From NCBI GenBank assembly GCA_005800465.1, contig SYFI01000058.1, positions 1 through 14,851 of the forward strand: a DNA stretch of 14,851 nucleotides. The letters run 5' to 3'. The translations under genes and the position numbers were made by a program. The stretch's first letter is position 1, and every line of letters starts with the position of its first letter. The notes under the pieces are model-generated. The model saw only the letters and a list, made by a program, of their open reading frames with translations, was not told the origin of the DNA and did no database searches. Below are positions 1 through 7,060 of the stretch, piece by piece. The stretch is from Actinomycetota bacterium (GTDB taxonomy: Bacteria; Actinomycetota; Thermoleophilia; Miltoncostaeales; Miltoncostaeaceae).

Positions 1-753
1 AAGGTCGTTGAGGGCACCATCTCGAACATCGTCGACTTCGGTGCGTTCGTGGACCTCGACGGCATCGACGGCCTCATTCACATCTCCGAGCTCTCGTGGA
101 GCCACGTCAACCACCCCTCTGAGGTGCTGAACGTGGGCGAGAAGGTGGACGTGAAGGTGCTCGAGATCGATCGCGACCGCCAGCGGATTTCTCTGGGTCT
201 TAAGCAGACCCAGGCCGATCCGTGGCAGAGCGTCATCGAGACCTACCAGGTCAACGACATCGTTCCCGGCAAGGTCACCAAGGTGGTCACCTTCGGTGCG
301 TTCGTGGAGATTCACGCGGGCGTCGAGGGTCTGGTGCACATCTCCGAACTGGCCGACCATCACGTGGAGAACCCGCGCGAGGTCGTCAACCAGGGCGACG
401 AGCTTGAGGTGCGCATCATCGAGATTGACGCCGACCGCCGCCGTCTGTCGCTGTCGCTCAAGCGCGTCACCCCGGCGCCGGACGGATCCACTGAGGGTGC
501 CGTTATGAGTTTCGGTGGGGACGACGACGAGCTGACCGACGATACCGCCTCTGAGCAGGGCGCGGAGACTAAGGAGGCCCCGGCAGCGGTGGCTGCCGAG
601 ATGGAGCTGGAGGCATCCGATGCAATCACGTCTGGCGATGAGCCGGTCGAGGTCGCGGAATTGGCCGATCCCGTCGAAGCAGCGGAGCCCGTCGAGGTCG
701 TGGAGGTCGAAGAGGCCACCGGCCCTGCCGATCCCGCCGAGTCCGGGGACTAG
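1..753 (+). CDS. rpsA: 30S ribosomal protein S1, C-terminal part (5' end outside window)
   Basis: The frame is open from base 1, so the gene enters from the left; 250 residues are visible. S1 helps the 30S subunit bind mRNA. Two S1 (OB-fold) RNA-binding repeats are visible: one at about residues 1-68 (starting KVVEGTISNIVDFGAFV and ending RQRISLGLKQ), and one at about 87-155 (GKVTKVVTFGAFVEI, then GLVHISELADHHVENP and RRRLSLSLKR). These are probably the last two of four repeats, as in actinobacterial S1. After residue 157 comes an acidic tail of about 95 residues, with repeated PVEV/PVEA units near the end; such variable acidic tails are common in high-GC S1 proteins. A GTG at base 49 lies inside the conserved GAFV motif and is not a start. 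coaE begins 10 nt after the stop, suggesting cotranscription. Confidence 0.95.
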   Translation, partial: KVVEGTISNIVDFGAFVDLDGIDGLIHISELSWSHVNHPSEVLNVGEKVDVKVLEIDRDRQRISLGLKQTQADPWQSVIETYQVNDIVPGKVTKVVTFGAFVEIHAGVEGLVHISELADHHVENPREVVNQGDELEVRIIEIDADRRRLSLSLKRVTPAPDGSTEGAVMSFGGDDDELTDDTASEQGAETKEAPAAVAAEMELEASDAITSGDEPVEVAELADPVEAAEPVEVVEVEEATGPADPAESGD

Positions 754-763
754 GCAGCAGCCC

Positions 764-1372
764 ATGCGGAGTTCCCCGGTCTGCATCGGCCTGACCGGGG
801 GAATCGGCTCCGGGAAGTCCGCGGCTCTTCAGGCGTTTCTGCGCCGGGGGGCCGCGGTATGTTCGGCGGATGATGTGGTGCACGCGCTGTATGCCGATCC
901 TGTGATTATCGATGCCGTGCAAGAGCGCTTCGGACCCGGGGTCATCGCGCCCGACGGTTGCGTGGACCGCGCTGCCCTGAGCGACCAGGCGATGGCTGCC
1001 GATGGAGGCATGCGGTTTCTCGAGGATCTTCTCCACCCCCGTATTGCGGACGCACGCCTGCAGTGGATCGCGCGGCAGCGAGCGCTCGTGCCGAATCCGC
1101 CGCTGTTGGTGTGTGAGGTCCCGTTGCTATTTGAGGCAGGGCTCGAAGATCGGTTTGATGCGATCGTCGTTGTGACGGCCTCCGAGTCGGTGCGTCGGGC
1201 GCGGGTGTCCAACCGCGGACAGGATTTCGATGCGCGCGCGGCGCTGCAGTGGTCCGAAGACCGAAAGGTGCGCGGTGCCGACGAGTCGTACGTGAATGAC
1301 GGCACGGAGGCCGGACTGGACGCGTGGATCGGTGAGGTGTTCGAACGATGGGCGGCGGATGGCCCGCGGTAG
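764..1372 (+). CDS. coaE: Dephospho-CoA kinase
   Basis: CoaE phosphorylates the 3'-hydroxyl of the ribose of dephospho-CoA, the last step of coenzyme A synthesis, in the cytosol. The protein has 202 residues, the usual size. A P-loop TGGIGSGKS lies at residues 11-19. The central CEVPLLFEAGLEDRFDAIVVV segment is a family hallmark, followed by an Arg-rich LID-like region and the late ADESYVNDGT segment. I chose the ATG at 764 because it places the P-loop about ten residues from the N-terminus, as in the family; the open frame continues upstream only through the rpsA tail in another frame. The gene sits 10 nt after rpsA and overlaps the next gene by 14 bases, consistent with one transcript. rpsA-coaE adjacency is common in actinobacteria. 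Confidence 0.95.
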   Translation: MRSSPVCIGLTGGIGSGKSAALQAFLRRGAAVCSADDVVHALYADPVIIDAVQERFGPGVIAPDGCVDRAALSDQAMAADGGMRFLEDLLHPRIADARLQWIARQRALVPNPPLLVCEVPLLFEAGLEDRFDAIVVVTASESVRRARVSNRGQDFDARAALQWSEDRKVRGADESYVNDGTEAGLDAWIGEVFERWAADGPR

Positions 1373-1970
1373 GCGCCGCCGCCGGGGCCGCCGCCTGATC
1401 TGGCTGGTGGTAATAACCGGTGCGCTCGTGGCCACCGGGATGGTCATCCATTCGTCAAAGCCGGCCTGGTACGCGAAGTTCTGGTATCCGCTCGACTACC
1501 AGATCGCGATCAACCGGGAGGCGCGGGTCGATGGCTTGGACCCCGCCCTCCTCGCGTCGGTCATCTGGCGCGAGAGCGGGTTCGACCCGGCCGCGCGCTC
1601 CCATCGGGGTGCCGTGGGGCTCACCCAGGTGCTGCCGTCGACGGCTCGTGAGATCGCAGCGTCACCCAATCCGCCGGTGGGCCGCGCTGCCGATCTGGCT
1701 GACCCCGAGGTGAATATCGCGTACGGAGCCTGGTATCTGGGCATGCTCATCGACCGATATGGCGGGTCGGTGCCCGATGCGCTCGCCGCCTACAACGCCG
1801 GGGCTGCCAACATCACCAAGTGGAAGCAGCAGGCGCTCGCCCGCGGCGGCGAGTTCAGGCTGCCCGACGACATTCCATTCCCTGAGACCAAGGCATACGT
1901 GGAGGACATTCTCGCGGCGTGGGCGGTGTACCGCCGCACGTACGGAGACCAGCTGGCCGCACCCTCGTAG
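1359..1970 (+). CDS. Membrane-anchored SLT-family lytic transglycosylase
   Basis: A 203-residue protein of the soluble lytic transglycosylase (goose-lysozyme-like) family, expected to cleave the MurNAc-GlcNAc bond of peptidoglycan on the outer face of the membrane. An Arg-rich N-terminus (residues 4-12) is followed by one membrane segment at about 13-30, giving an N-in, domain-out anchor. The catalytic motif VIWRESGFDP places the likely general acid at Glu72. SHRGAVGLTQVLPSTA (81-96), AYGAWYLG and ALAAYNAG are the conserved SLT motifs that follow. The ATG at 1359 overlaps the coaE end by 14 bases and gives a compact N-terminus; an upstream start in the same frame would only add residues read inside coaE. 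The C-terminus is short, with no extra peptidoglycan-binding module. Its gene is probably translated from the rpsA-coaE transcript. Confidence 0.9.
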   Translation: MARGRRRRRGRRLIWLVVITGALVATGMVIHSSKPAWYAKFWYPLDYQIAINREARVDGLDPALLASVIWRESGFDPAARSHRGAVGLTQVLPSTAREIAASPNPPVGRAADLADPEVNIAYGAWYLGMLIDRYGGSVPDALAAYNAGAANITKWKQQALARGGEFRLPDDIPFPETKAYVEDILAAWAVYRRTYGDQLAAPS

Positions 1971-1981
1971 CCGTCGGCTAC
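1967..1981. terminator. Perfect short hairpin between convergent stop codons
   Basis: GTAGCC-GTC-GGCTAC forms a perfect 6-bp stem with a 3-base loop. It contains the TAG stop of the transglycosylase gene and the stop of the opposing YCII gene, so it is symmetrical for both. There is no U-tract on either side. I infer a bidirectional terminator or mRNA 3'-end stabiliser. Confidence 0.35.
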
Positions 1982-2259
1982 ACCACCACAGTCCAGGGAA
2001 GGGCCTTCCATGTGGTGACCAGCCCATTCACCACGTACGGGTCGCGCAGCACGTACTCACCGACCTCGGCCGGGTCGCAAGGGTTGAAGACGATGGCGGC
2101 GCCACTCACGGGGTCGCCCACTGCACCGGCCATCAGGATCGTGCCGCCATTCTTGAGCTGCTTCAGCAGCGCGATGTGTGCGTCGCGATAGGGTCCGCGG
2201 CGTTCGATGATGTCGTCGACGTACTCGTATAACAGCAGGGTATGCGTGTCGGGATCCAC
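1978..2259 (-). CDS. YCII-family protein (YciI-like)
   Basis: A 93-residue single-domain cytosolic protein of the YCII/dimeric alpha-beta barrel type. Matching features are the Tyr/Arg-rich start, the conserved AHIALLKQL helix with His28, the GGTILMAGAVGDP strand-turn, and DPYVVNGLVTTWKALPWTV at the C-terminus, the usual YCII ending. The family is ferredoxin-like in fold. The biochemical role of most members is unknown, although a few act as dehalogenase- or hydrolase-like enzymes, so the substrate cannot be inferred here. The start is a GTG at 2259, supported by an AAGGAG Shine-Dalgarno (bases 2269-2264 on the minus strand) at good spacing. It is divergent from the RraA-family gene with only 54 bases between them, and convergent with the transglycosylase gene. 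Confidence 0.85.
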   Translation of the reverse strand: MDPDTHTLLLYEYVDDIIERRGPYRDAHIALLKQLKNGGTILMAGAVGDPVSGAAIVFNPCDPAEVGEYVLRDPYVVNGLVTTWKALPWTVVV

Positions 2260-2313
2260 GTTGCTCCTTTCGGGCTTCCTCGGCGTCGCACTCTAGTGGG
2301 GGAAGGCACACAC

Positions 2314-2952
2314 ATGATGGATCTCGACGCGGCACTGGCACTGACTCAGAACGTCACCAGCGCTTCGATGTGCGACGCCATGGCGAAGGTGCGGGGTCAT
2401 CGGGCCCATGCCACGGGTCTCGTCTGCGCCTGCCCGGGCACTGTGACCGCCGGGTTCGCTGCCACCGTTCGATTCGGGCCCCGCCGCGACGACCTTCCGG
2501 TGCACGATCTGGCGAGCGCTGCCGGACATGCCCTCGCCGACGTGCCAGACGACGCCATCCTCATCCTTGCCGCACCAGACAATCCCCGTGAGGCTTTGGC
2601 GGGAGGCAAGAAGCTCGCGGCGGTCGAGGAGCTCGGGTACGCGGGCGTGCTCGCGTGGGGCGCCATCCGCGACCGCGAGGAGGCAGCGGGCTACGAGATG
2701 GGGGTGTGGGCGCTGCACGAGACCCCACGTGCCAGCGGCGACCTGCTGCAGATCCTCGACGTCGGGGTCTCCGTGTCGTTCGGCGACGTCACCATCGTGC
2801 CGGGAGACTGGGTGCACATCGATGAGGCGGGCCTCGTGGTGGTACCCGCCGCTGATCGCGACGCTGTGCTGGAGGCCGCCGTGATCATCGAAGACGCCGA
2901 CGCAACCGCCGTCACCGAGATCCGGCGCCGCGGCCGTCAGGCGCGGGCGTAG
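2314..2952 (+). CDS. RraA-family protein (aldolase-like fold)
   Basis: A 212-residue RraA/HMG-CHA aldolase-fold protein. Family features are SASMCDAM near the N-terminus, GGKKLAAVEELGYAGVLAWGAIRD at about residues 97-120, and VTIVPGDWVHIDEAGLVVVP at about 159-178. Family members are either divalent-metal aldolases or decarboxylases acting on 4-hydroxy-4-methyl-2-oxoglutarate type substrates, or RNase E inhibitors (E. coli RraA). The Arg-Asp pair of the D-x20-R-D metal/substrate motif is present (119-120), but the first Asp position is Gly98, so aldolase activity is uncertain. I chose the ATG at 2314 because GGGGAAGG lies about 8 bases upstream; 2317 is an alternative. An in-frame upstream start at 2242 would overlap the opposing gene's start and is less likely. 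It is convergent with the small ORF downstream. Confidence 0.85.
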   Translation: MMDLDAALALTQNVTSASMCDAMAKVRGHRAHATGLVCACPGTVTAGFAATVRFGPRRDDLPVHDLASAAGHALADVPDDAILILAAPDNPREALAGGKKLAAVEELGYAGVLAWGAIRDREEAAGYEMGVWALHETPRASGDLLQILDVGVSVSFGDVTIVPGDWVHIDEAGLVVVPAADRDAVLEAAVIIEDADATAVTEIRRRGRQARA

Positions 2953-2955
2953 CGC

Positions 2956-3135
2956 TCAGGCGTCGTCGGCAGTGACGTCCGGGGCGACGGAGTCGTCGCC
3001 AGCGACCGGGGGTGCGGCAACAGCGCCGCGCCACGTGGCGGGTAGGTCGTGGCTCCAACCGCCCTCCTTGGGACCGCTGCCCGAGGCGCTCACGGGGTTG
3101 AGGCCGAAAAAGCGGTTGGGATGCGTGCTCTGCAT
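2956..3135 (-). CDS. Small 59-residue protein, unknown
   Basis: I do not recognise a family. The product is polar and hydrophilic, with no membrane segment and an acidic, Ala/Pro-rich C-terminus (VAGDDSVAPDVTADDA); GPKEGGWSHDLPATWRG is the most protein-like section. Support for coding: 49 of 59 codons end in G or C, matching the neighbours; the ATG at 3135 has a GGAG Shine-Dalgarno six bases upstream (3145-3142); and it lies 35 bases after the methyltransferase stop on the same strand. A GTG at 3165 is an alternative start, six bases after that stop. Competing frames here (plus 2972-3205, minus 2912-3358) look less convincing. It could be the last gene of the methyltransferase operon. Confidence 0.5.
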   Translation of the reverse strand: MQSTHPNRFFGLNPVSASGSGPKEGGWSHDLPATWRGAVAAPPVAGDDSVAPDVTADDA

Positions 3136-3170
3136 ACTGAACTCCGGGACGGTTGCGGTGCGCACCCAGC

Positions 3171-4676
3171 CTACTCGGGTGGGGCACCTGAGTTACCGGT
3201 CTTGAAGCGGGGCAGGCGTTGTGCCCACCACCTGTGAGTGTCGGCTGCCCCCGCTGCCCCGTAGGCATCGTCCATGTGACGGGCCATCCGCTGAAGTGCG
3301 TCGCGCCACTCGGTAGCGGTAGGCGCCGTTGCGGCATCAGCGAGCGCGATGGCGGCAAGCTCCCATGGTCCCGTGCGCCGAGGGGTCGGCAGGCCGGCGG
3401 CCTCGGAGGCGCTCACCTTGATGGCGTCCGGGGAGAGCGCCGCTCCGGAGTGACGGTCGAATGCGAGGCGGGAGAGGTGGGGTGAGCACAGCGCCGCGGC
3501 AATAAGCCACGACCGGTCGGCCGACGCGGGGAGAGCGATGACGGGGACCGAGGGCACAACATCGCCCACTGGATCAACCGCGCACTCGAGTACCCGGGTC
3601 TGCGTCGCGAGTAGCGCCTTTGGGCCCGTCACCGCGTCGAGCCAGGCAGACACCCGCCCCGCCGAGCGAAGGGCGTCTTCATCAACCCGCGGGTGGTCCC
3701 ATTGGCGGTGGGCAATGCGAGCGGGAATCGTGCCCCAAAGGACGCGGCCCGGGTCGATGAGCCCTGCGGTGACCACGCGCATCCCCGTTCCGGACTGAGC
3801 ATCGGACAGCGCCGCGGTGAGGGCGTAGTAGTGGCGACGGAACCCGCCGATGGGGGTCGTGAGGTCACCGATGGTGCGGCCGCTGGACGGGGCTGTGCGA
3901 TGCACGCCGTCGCGCCATTGCTCACCGGCAACGTGGGCGGCTGGCCGGAATACCGCTGTGCCCGTTGCGGCCGCGCGCTGGCCCGTTGATCGCCGAATGG
4001 TGGTGTGGGGTTTGCCAGCGCGCGTGATGACCACACCGCACACGGTGACGGCTGCATCGAAGACACCCTCGCCGTCGGTCCAGAGCCACTCGAGAGTGCC
4101 CTCTTCGAGAACCTGGGCCCGGGCACCAGTGGCGTCCCGGCTGGTGAGAAATGACGTGGGCAGGATCATTCCCACGCGGCCACCGGGCCGCACCAACCTC
4201 AGTGAATCGAGCAGGAAAACCGTTGCAACATTGGTGAGGGCCGCGATTGAAGGCCCAAGGCGTGCGCGTAACTGGGCGCGGATGTCGGCGGGGACCGACC
4301 CACGCCGCGACGTCGGGGAGAGAAATGGTGGATTGGCAACGACTGCGTCGAACGCACCGTCGCGCAGGGGATGCGGGCGAAGGAGTGCGTCGGCACAGAT
4401 GATGGTGGCTCCTGCAGAACCGGCGTCGGCAAGTGCTTGCCGGGCACGCTGGCCACGGCCCGGATCCAGCTCAACCCCGATGAGTTCTGCACGATGGGAT
4501 GCAGAATCACAGGTCGCCACGGCGAGGAGGAGGTTTCCCGCACCACACGCCGGATCGAGAATGCGAAGAGGGCCGTGTGAGGTGGTGGGTGTGAGCCCGC
4601 GGAGCGTCTCCGTGGCGAGAACGCGGGCGATGTCGGGGGGTGTGGGGTAGTCGCCCGCATCACGCCGCCGGCTCAT
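3171..4676 (-). CDS. N6-adenine-type DNA methyltransferase (orphan)
   Basis: A 501-residue class I SAM-dependent DNA methyltransferase. The N-terminus reads DYPTPPDIARVLA, as in type II/TaqI-like enzymes. Motif I (SAM binding) is DPACGAGN at residues 41-48, an acidic GVELDP follows at about 67-72, and motif IV is NPPF at 115-118, the N6-adenine/N4-cytosine signature. Further on, GRVGMILPTSFL is typical of the TaqI/Eco57I group. The C-terminal half probably provides target recognition. It would add a methyl group to an exocyclic amine in a specific DNA site. No restriction endonuclease or specificity subunit is visible nearby, so it may act alone, for example in phase control or protection. 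Its ATG overlaps the upstream gene's stop (ATGA, 4 bases), which implies translational coupling. Confidence 0.85.
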   Translation of the reverse strand: MSRRRDAGDYPTPPDIARVLATETLRGLTPTTSHGPLRILDPACGAGNLLLAVATCDSASHRAELIGVELDPGRGQRARQALADAGSAGATIICADALLRPHPLRDGAFDAVVANPPFLSPTSRRGSVPADIRAQLRARLGPSIAALTNVATVFLLDSLRLVRPGGRVGMILPTSFLTSRDATGARAQVLEEGTLEWLWTDGEGVFDAAVTVCGVVITRAGKPHTTIRRSTGQRAAATGTAVFRPAAHVAGEQWRDGVHRTAPSSGRTIGDLTTPIGGFRRHYYALTAALSDAQSGTGMRVVTAGLIDPGRVLWGTIPARIAHRQWDHPRVDEDALRSAGRVSAWLDAVTGPKALLATQTRVLECAVDPVGDVVPSVPVIALPASADRSWLIAAALCSPHLSRLAFDRHSGAALSPDAIKVSASEAAGLPTPRRTGPWELAAIALADAATAPTATEWRDALQRMARHMDDAYGAAGAADTHRWWAQRLPRFKTGNSGAPPE

Positions 4677-5131
4677 CTGTCATGGAGCGGCAGCGCACCG
4701 GAGCGAATCCACTCCCTCACCACGCGCGGCACGTAAGTGCCGGTGGGCGGTCCGGGCCAGTGGTCGTCGCCCAGTCGTGCCAGAAGTGCGTCCGGGGGGA
4801 CCGGCTCCCACCCTTGCGGATCTTCGAGGTCCACCACGCGGTCGAACCGGTCTCCCGGCGGCGCCGGCATACGCACGATCACCTCGGGATCCGCGAGCGC
4901 GGGCTCAAGACACACCGCGAGACCGGCTGGGATTGCATACCCGGGATAGGTGAAGATGCCCGGCCCGGAATACGCATCGGATCGGTCGGCGACCGCCATA
5001 GCCCAATCCATCTCGGCGATAAGTACGAGCGGCCCGTGGTCGGTGGTCCATGCCCGCACGTGAACCAGACCGTCGTCGGCGAGGCGGGTGGAGAACGGCA
5101 CAAGTGTGTTGACGAGGCAGCGTGTTTGCAC
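4673..5131 (-). CDS. Uncharacterised 152-residue protein coupled to the DNA methyltransferase
   Basis: No family recognised. The protein is soluble, with no signal peptide or membrane segment. It reads as an alternation of beta-type strands (LVHVRAWTTDHGPLVLIAE, then a GPGIFTYPGYAIPAG turn-rich stretch) and a Trp-rich C-terminal part (DPQGWEPVPPDALLARL, DHWPGPPTGTYVPRVVREWI). The C-terminal end looks like a helical segment that could dock onto another protein or DNA. A GTG start at 5131 is preferred because the frame upstream reads as low-information Arg/Pro-rich sequence overlapping the dioxygenase gene; there is no strong Shine-Dalgarno, and a GTG about ten codons further in is possible. 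Its TGA overlaps the methyltransferase ATG as ATGA, so the two are likely made together. Codon composition matches the neighbours. Confidence 0.65.
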   Translation of the reverse strand: MQTRCLVNTLVPFSTRLADDGLVHVRAWTTDHGPLVLIAEMDWAMAVADRSDAYSGPGIFTYPGYAIPAGLAVCLEPALADPEVIVRMPAPPGDRFDRVVDLEDPQGWEPVPPDALLARLGDDHWPGPPTGTYVPRVVREWIRSGALPLHDR

Positions 5132-5155
5132 GGCCCTAACCGTAGCGGTGGGACG

Positions 5156-5174
5156 ACGACCGCACCCGGGTCGT
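5156..5174. promoter_or_regulatory. Inverted repeat in divergent intergenic region
   Basis: ACGACC, seven bases, GGTCGT: a 6-bp inverted repeat in the space (5132-5226) between the minus-strand unknown gene and the plus-strand dioxygenase gene. Its position fits an operator for one or both genes. A weak -10-like TAATCT lies about 20-35 bases before the dioxygenase start. No clear -35 was found. Confidence 0.2.
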
Positions 5175-5226
5175 GGCGCCGTGACCGGGCGTAATCTTCG
5201 ACTACGGCAATCGTTATCGGAGCAAC

Positions 5227-5787
5227 GTGAGTACCACTGCCAGCCCTCGTCTGCCTTGGCCCCTGCCCGAGCCACGCTGGCCATTCCCTGACCTACCGGC
5301 TGATCTCGAGTTCCTCGGCGCTGTCGATCATGAGATGGCGGCGCCCGCGCTTGCGGATCTCAGTGGCCGTGTGGTGGAGAGCGGCCTCTGGCGCGACTAC
5401 GTGGCTGTGAGCGAGGAGTTCCGCGACTACCGCCTGGTGTTTGAGAACGACTTCATCGATGTGTGGGTGCTGTCATGGCTTCCGGGGCAGGAGACAGGGT
5501 TTCATGACCACGACATCTCGGAGGTCGGAATATGCGTTGCGGAAGGCTCCATTCGCGAGCACCACATGCATCTGCATGCCGATGACACCGATCAGGTGTT
5601 GCAACCGGGTCAGCGGCAGGAGGGACCATTCGGGTATATCCACCGAGTGGCACACGAGAGTGGTGTGCCCGCGGTGTCGGTGCACTCGTATTCCCCGCCG
5701 CTCGCATGGGTTGGTCAGTACCGGGAGCAAAGCGGTCAGTTGCTGCGGCTACGACAGCCCGGCCGCACCCGTCTGGCGCCGGGCTAG
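5227..5787 (+). CDS. Cysteine dioxygenase-family thiol dioxygenase
   Basis: A 186-residue cupin protein of the cysteine dioxygenase (CDO I) family. Non-heme Fe(II) ligands fit His93 and His95 in GFHDHDISEVG, and His139 in GYIHRVAHESGVPAVSVHSYSPPL. Members oxidise a thiol (cysteine, 3-mercaptopropionate or similar) to its sulfinic acid with O2. The SVHSYSPPL segment is close to the family C-terminal motif. Length is in the range of bacterial CDO-type enzymes. GTG at 5227 is preceded by a GGAG-like Shine-Dalgarno (bases about 5218-5222). The gene is divergent from the DNA methyltransferase operon and ends in a CTAG shared with the opposing Mur-ligase-like gene (4-base convergent overlap). Substrate preference (cysteine versus mercaptopropionate) cannot be decided here. 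Confidence 0.85.
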   Translation: MSTTASPRLPWPLPEPRWPFPDLPADLEFLGAVDHEMAAPALADLSGRVVESGLWRDYVAVSEEFRDYRLVFENDFIDVWVLSWLPGQETGFHDHDISEVGICVAEGSIREHHMHLHADDTDQVLQPGQRQEGPFGYIHRVAHESGVPAVSVHSYSPPLAWVGQYREQSGQLLRLRQPGRTRLAPG

Positions 5788-7055
5788 GACTCCGGGAGCG
5801 CGGCCACCTGGTCGCGCTCGGCTGGCTTCATGGGAAACATGGGGCTCACCAGCACGAGACCACCGTCGCCTGCGATGGTCGCTGCGGCGGCGAGCGCTCC
5901 CATCACTGTCGGCGCCCAGGAGATGGCGTGGGCGTCGGCACCAAGGCCCTCCCCGGCATCGCCGAAGGCCACCACCCGCAGTCGCAGATCCCTGATACGC
6001 CCGAGCACCTCCGTCACCTCCGCGGGATCATGGATAAACTGATCTCCGCCAATCACGACTACGGGCTGTTGCGACGCGAATGCCTCGATGGCCGCCCGGG
6101 TCTTTCTCGGCGTGGCCGCCATGGTGTCGTCAATGACCCGGGCATCGCGAAACCGGCCAAGTTCGCGCTGGCGATGCGGCGCCGGGGTGACCTTTGCCAT
6201 ATGCGGTGCGAGCGACTCCGGCGAGGCTCCGAGGGCCAGGGCGCCGGCAGCCGCCGCGAGGACTGCGCGGATGAGTACCGGTGGCGCGTCGGGCAGCACC
6301 CCGTCCGCAACGGCCCCCCGGCTGTCTCTGAGCACGCACCGCCCATCGGGGCGTCGAAAGGCACCTTTCGCTCCAACGTCGGGACCGGCGAACATCCAAG
6401 TATCGCCTGCGACGGCGCCGATTGCGCTGAGCGTGTCTGGATCATCGCCCGGAAGCACCACTGCGTGGCTCGGACCTTGCCCCAGCAGTATCCGCTTCTT
6501 GGATTCGATGTAGGCGGCGTGGTCGGGGTGCAGGTCGGCATGGTCGGGGCGGAGCGTGGTGATAATCGCGACGTCGGCAGGTCGCTGCATCTCCATGTGG
6601 CACAGGTGCGTTGAGGTCAGCTCGGCAATGAGGACCACATGCGGGGCCGTGGAAGTGCCGGCAAGGGAGTGATCAGGCCATGCGTTAGACGAACGGGCGG
6701 TGTCGCTCATGGCAACAGTCGCTCCGCTGTTGATGAGAAGCACACGAAGCGCATGGCAGGTGCTGGTCTTTCCGGCCGTTCCGGTGACCGCGACGATCGG
6801 TCCCTCGGCCCGCGCCATGATCAGATCCGCCAGCGTGGTGACGCGGCACCCGCGCGCGCGGGCAGCCAGCACCTCGGTATCGTGCTGGGGCGTCCACTCA
6901 TCAACCACGAGCACTGCAGCGCTAGCCGCTGGCCCAATAGCCATGATCACGCCGGATCCGGCAAGGAGCGCAGTGGCGGCCAACCGGTCGTCGTCCGAAT
7001 GGATCCGGATGGCGCCAGCAATGGGATCCTTCGGAAGGATCGGTCCCGAACCCAT
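5784..7055 (-). CDS. MurD-like Mur ligase family protein with altered motifs
   Basis: A 423-residue protein with the three-domain Mur ligase plan. After a short N-terminal Rossmann-like domain comes an ATP P-loop GTAGKTSTC at about residues 92-100, then AELTSTHL (144-151), and LRPDHADLHPDHAAYIESKKRIL at 168-190, matching the MurD DHLDRH segment and including the Lys usually carbamylated (near 187). HRQRE is at 294-298, and GGDQ at 336-339. Where MurD has NDSKATN this protein has DDTMAAT at about 309-315. Mur ligases form an amide bond between a peptidoglycan precursor and an amino acid. This is more likely a MurD paralogue with another acceptor than the essential MurD. It lies 5 nt after a tyrosine recombinase gene; an ATG at 7055 is used with only a weak Shine-Dalgarno. 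Confidence 0.8.
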   Translation of the reverse strand: MGSGPILPKDPIAGAIRIHSDDDRLAATALLAGSGVIMAIGPAASAAVLVVDEWTPQHDTEVLAARARGCRVTTLADLIMARAEGPIVAVTGTAGKTSTCHALRVLLINSGATVAMSDTARSSNAWPDHSLAGTSTAPHVVLIAELTSTHLCHMEMQRPADVAIITTLRPDHADLHPDHAAYIESKKRILLGQGPSHAVVLPGDDPDTLSAIGAVAGDTWMFAGPDVGAKGAFRRPDGRCVLRDSRGAVADGVLPDAPPVLIRAVLAAAAGALALGASPESLAPHMAKVTPAPHRQRELGRFRDARVIDDTMAATPRKTRAAIEAFASQQPVVVIGGDQFIHDPAEVTEVLGRIRDLRLRVVAFGDAGEGLGADAHAISWAPTVMGALAAAATIAGDGGLVLVSPMFPMKPAERDQVAALPES

Positions 7056-7060
7056 CCGGC

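Noticed and set aside
942..1451. Minus-strand frame opposite coaE
   Set aside because: Arg/Pro/His-rich shadow with no domain; coaE is strongly supported.
2972..3358. Open frames on both strands (plus 2972-3205, minus 2912-3358) as genes
   Set aside because: They overlap the methyltransferase end or the small minus-strand ORF, look like Arg/Pro-rich shadow translations, and have no better start signal.
3850..4650. Long plus-strand open frame opposite the DNA methyltransferase
   Set aside because: Low-information Arg/Ser/Ala-rich translation, no start signal, and the minus strand contains clear SAM and NPPF motifs.
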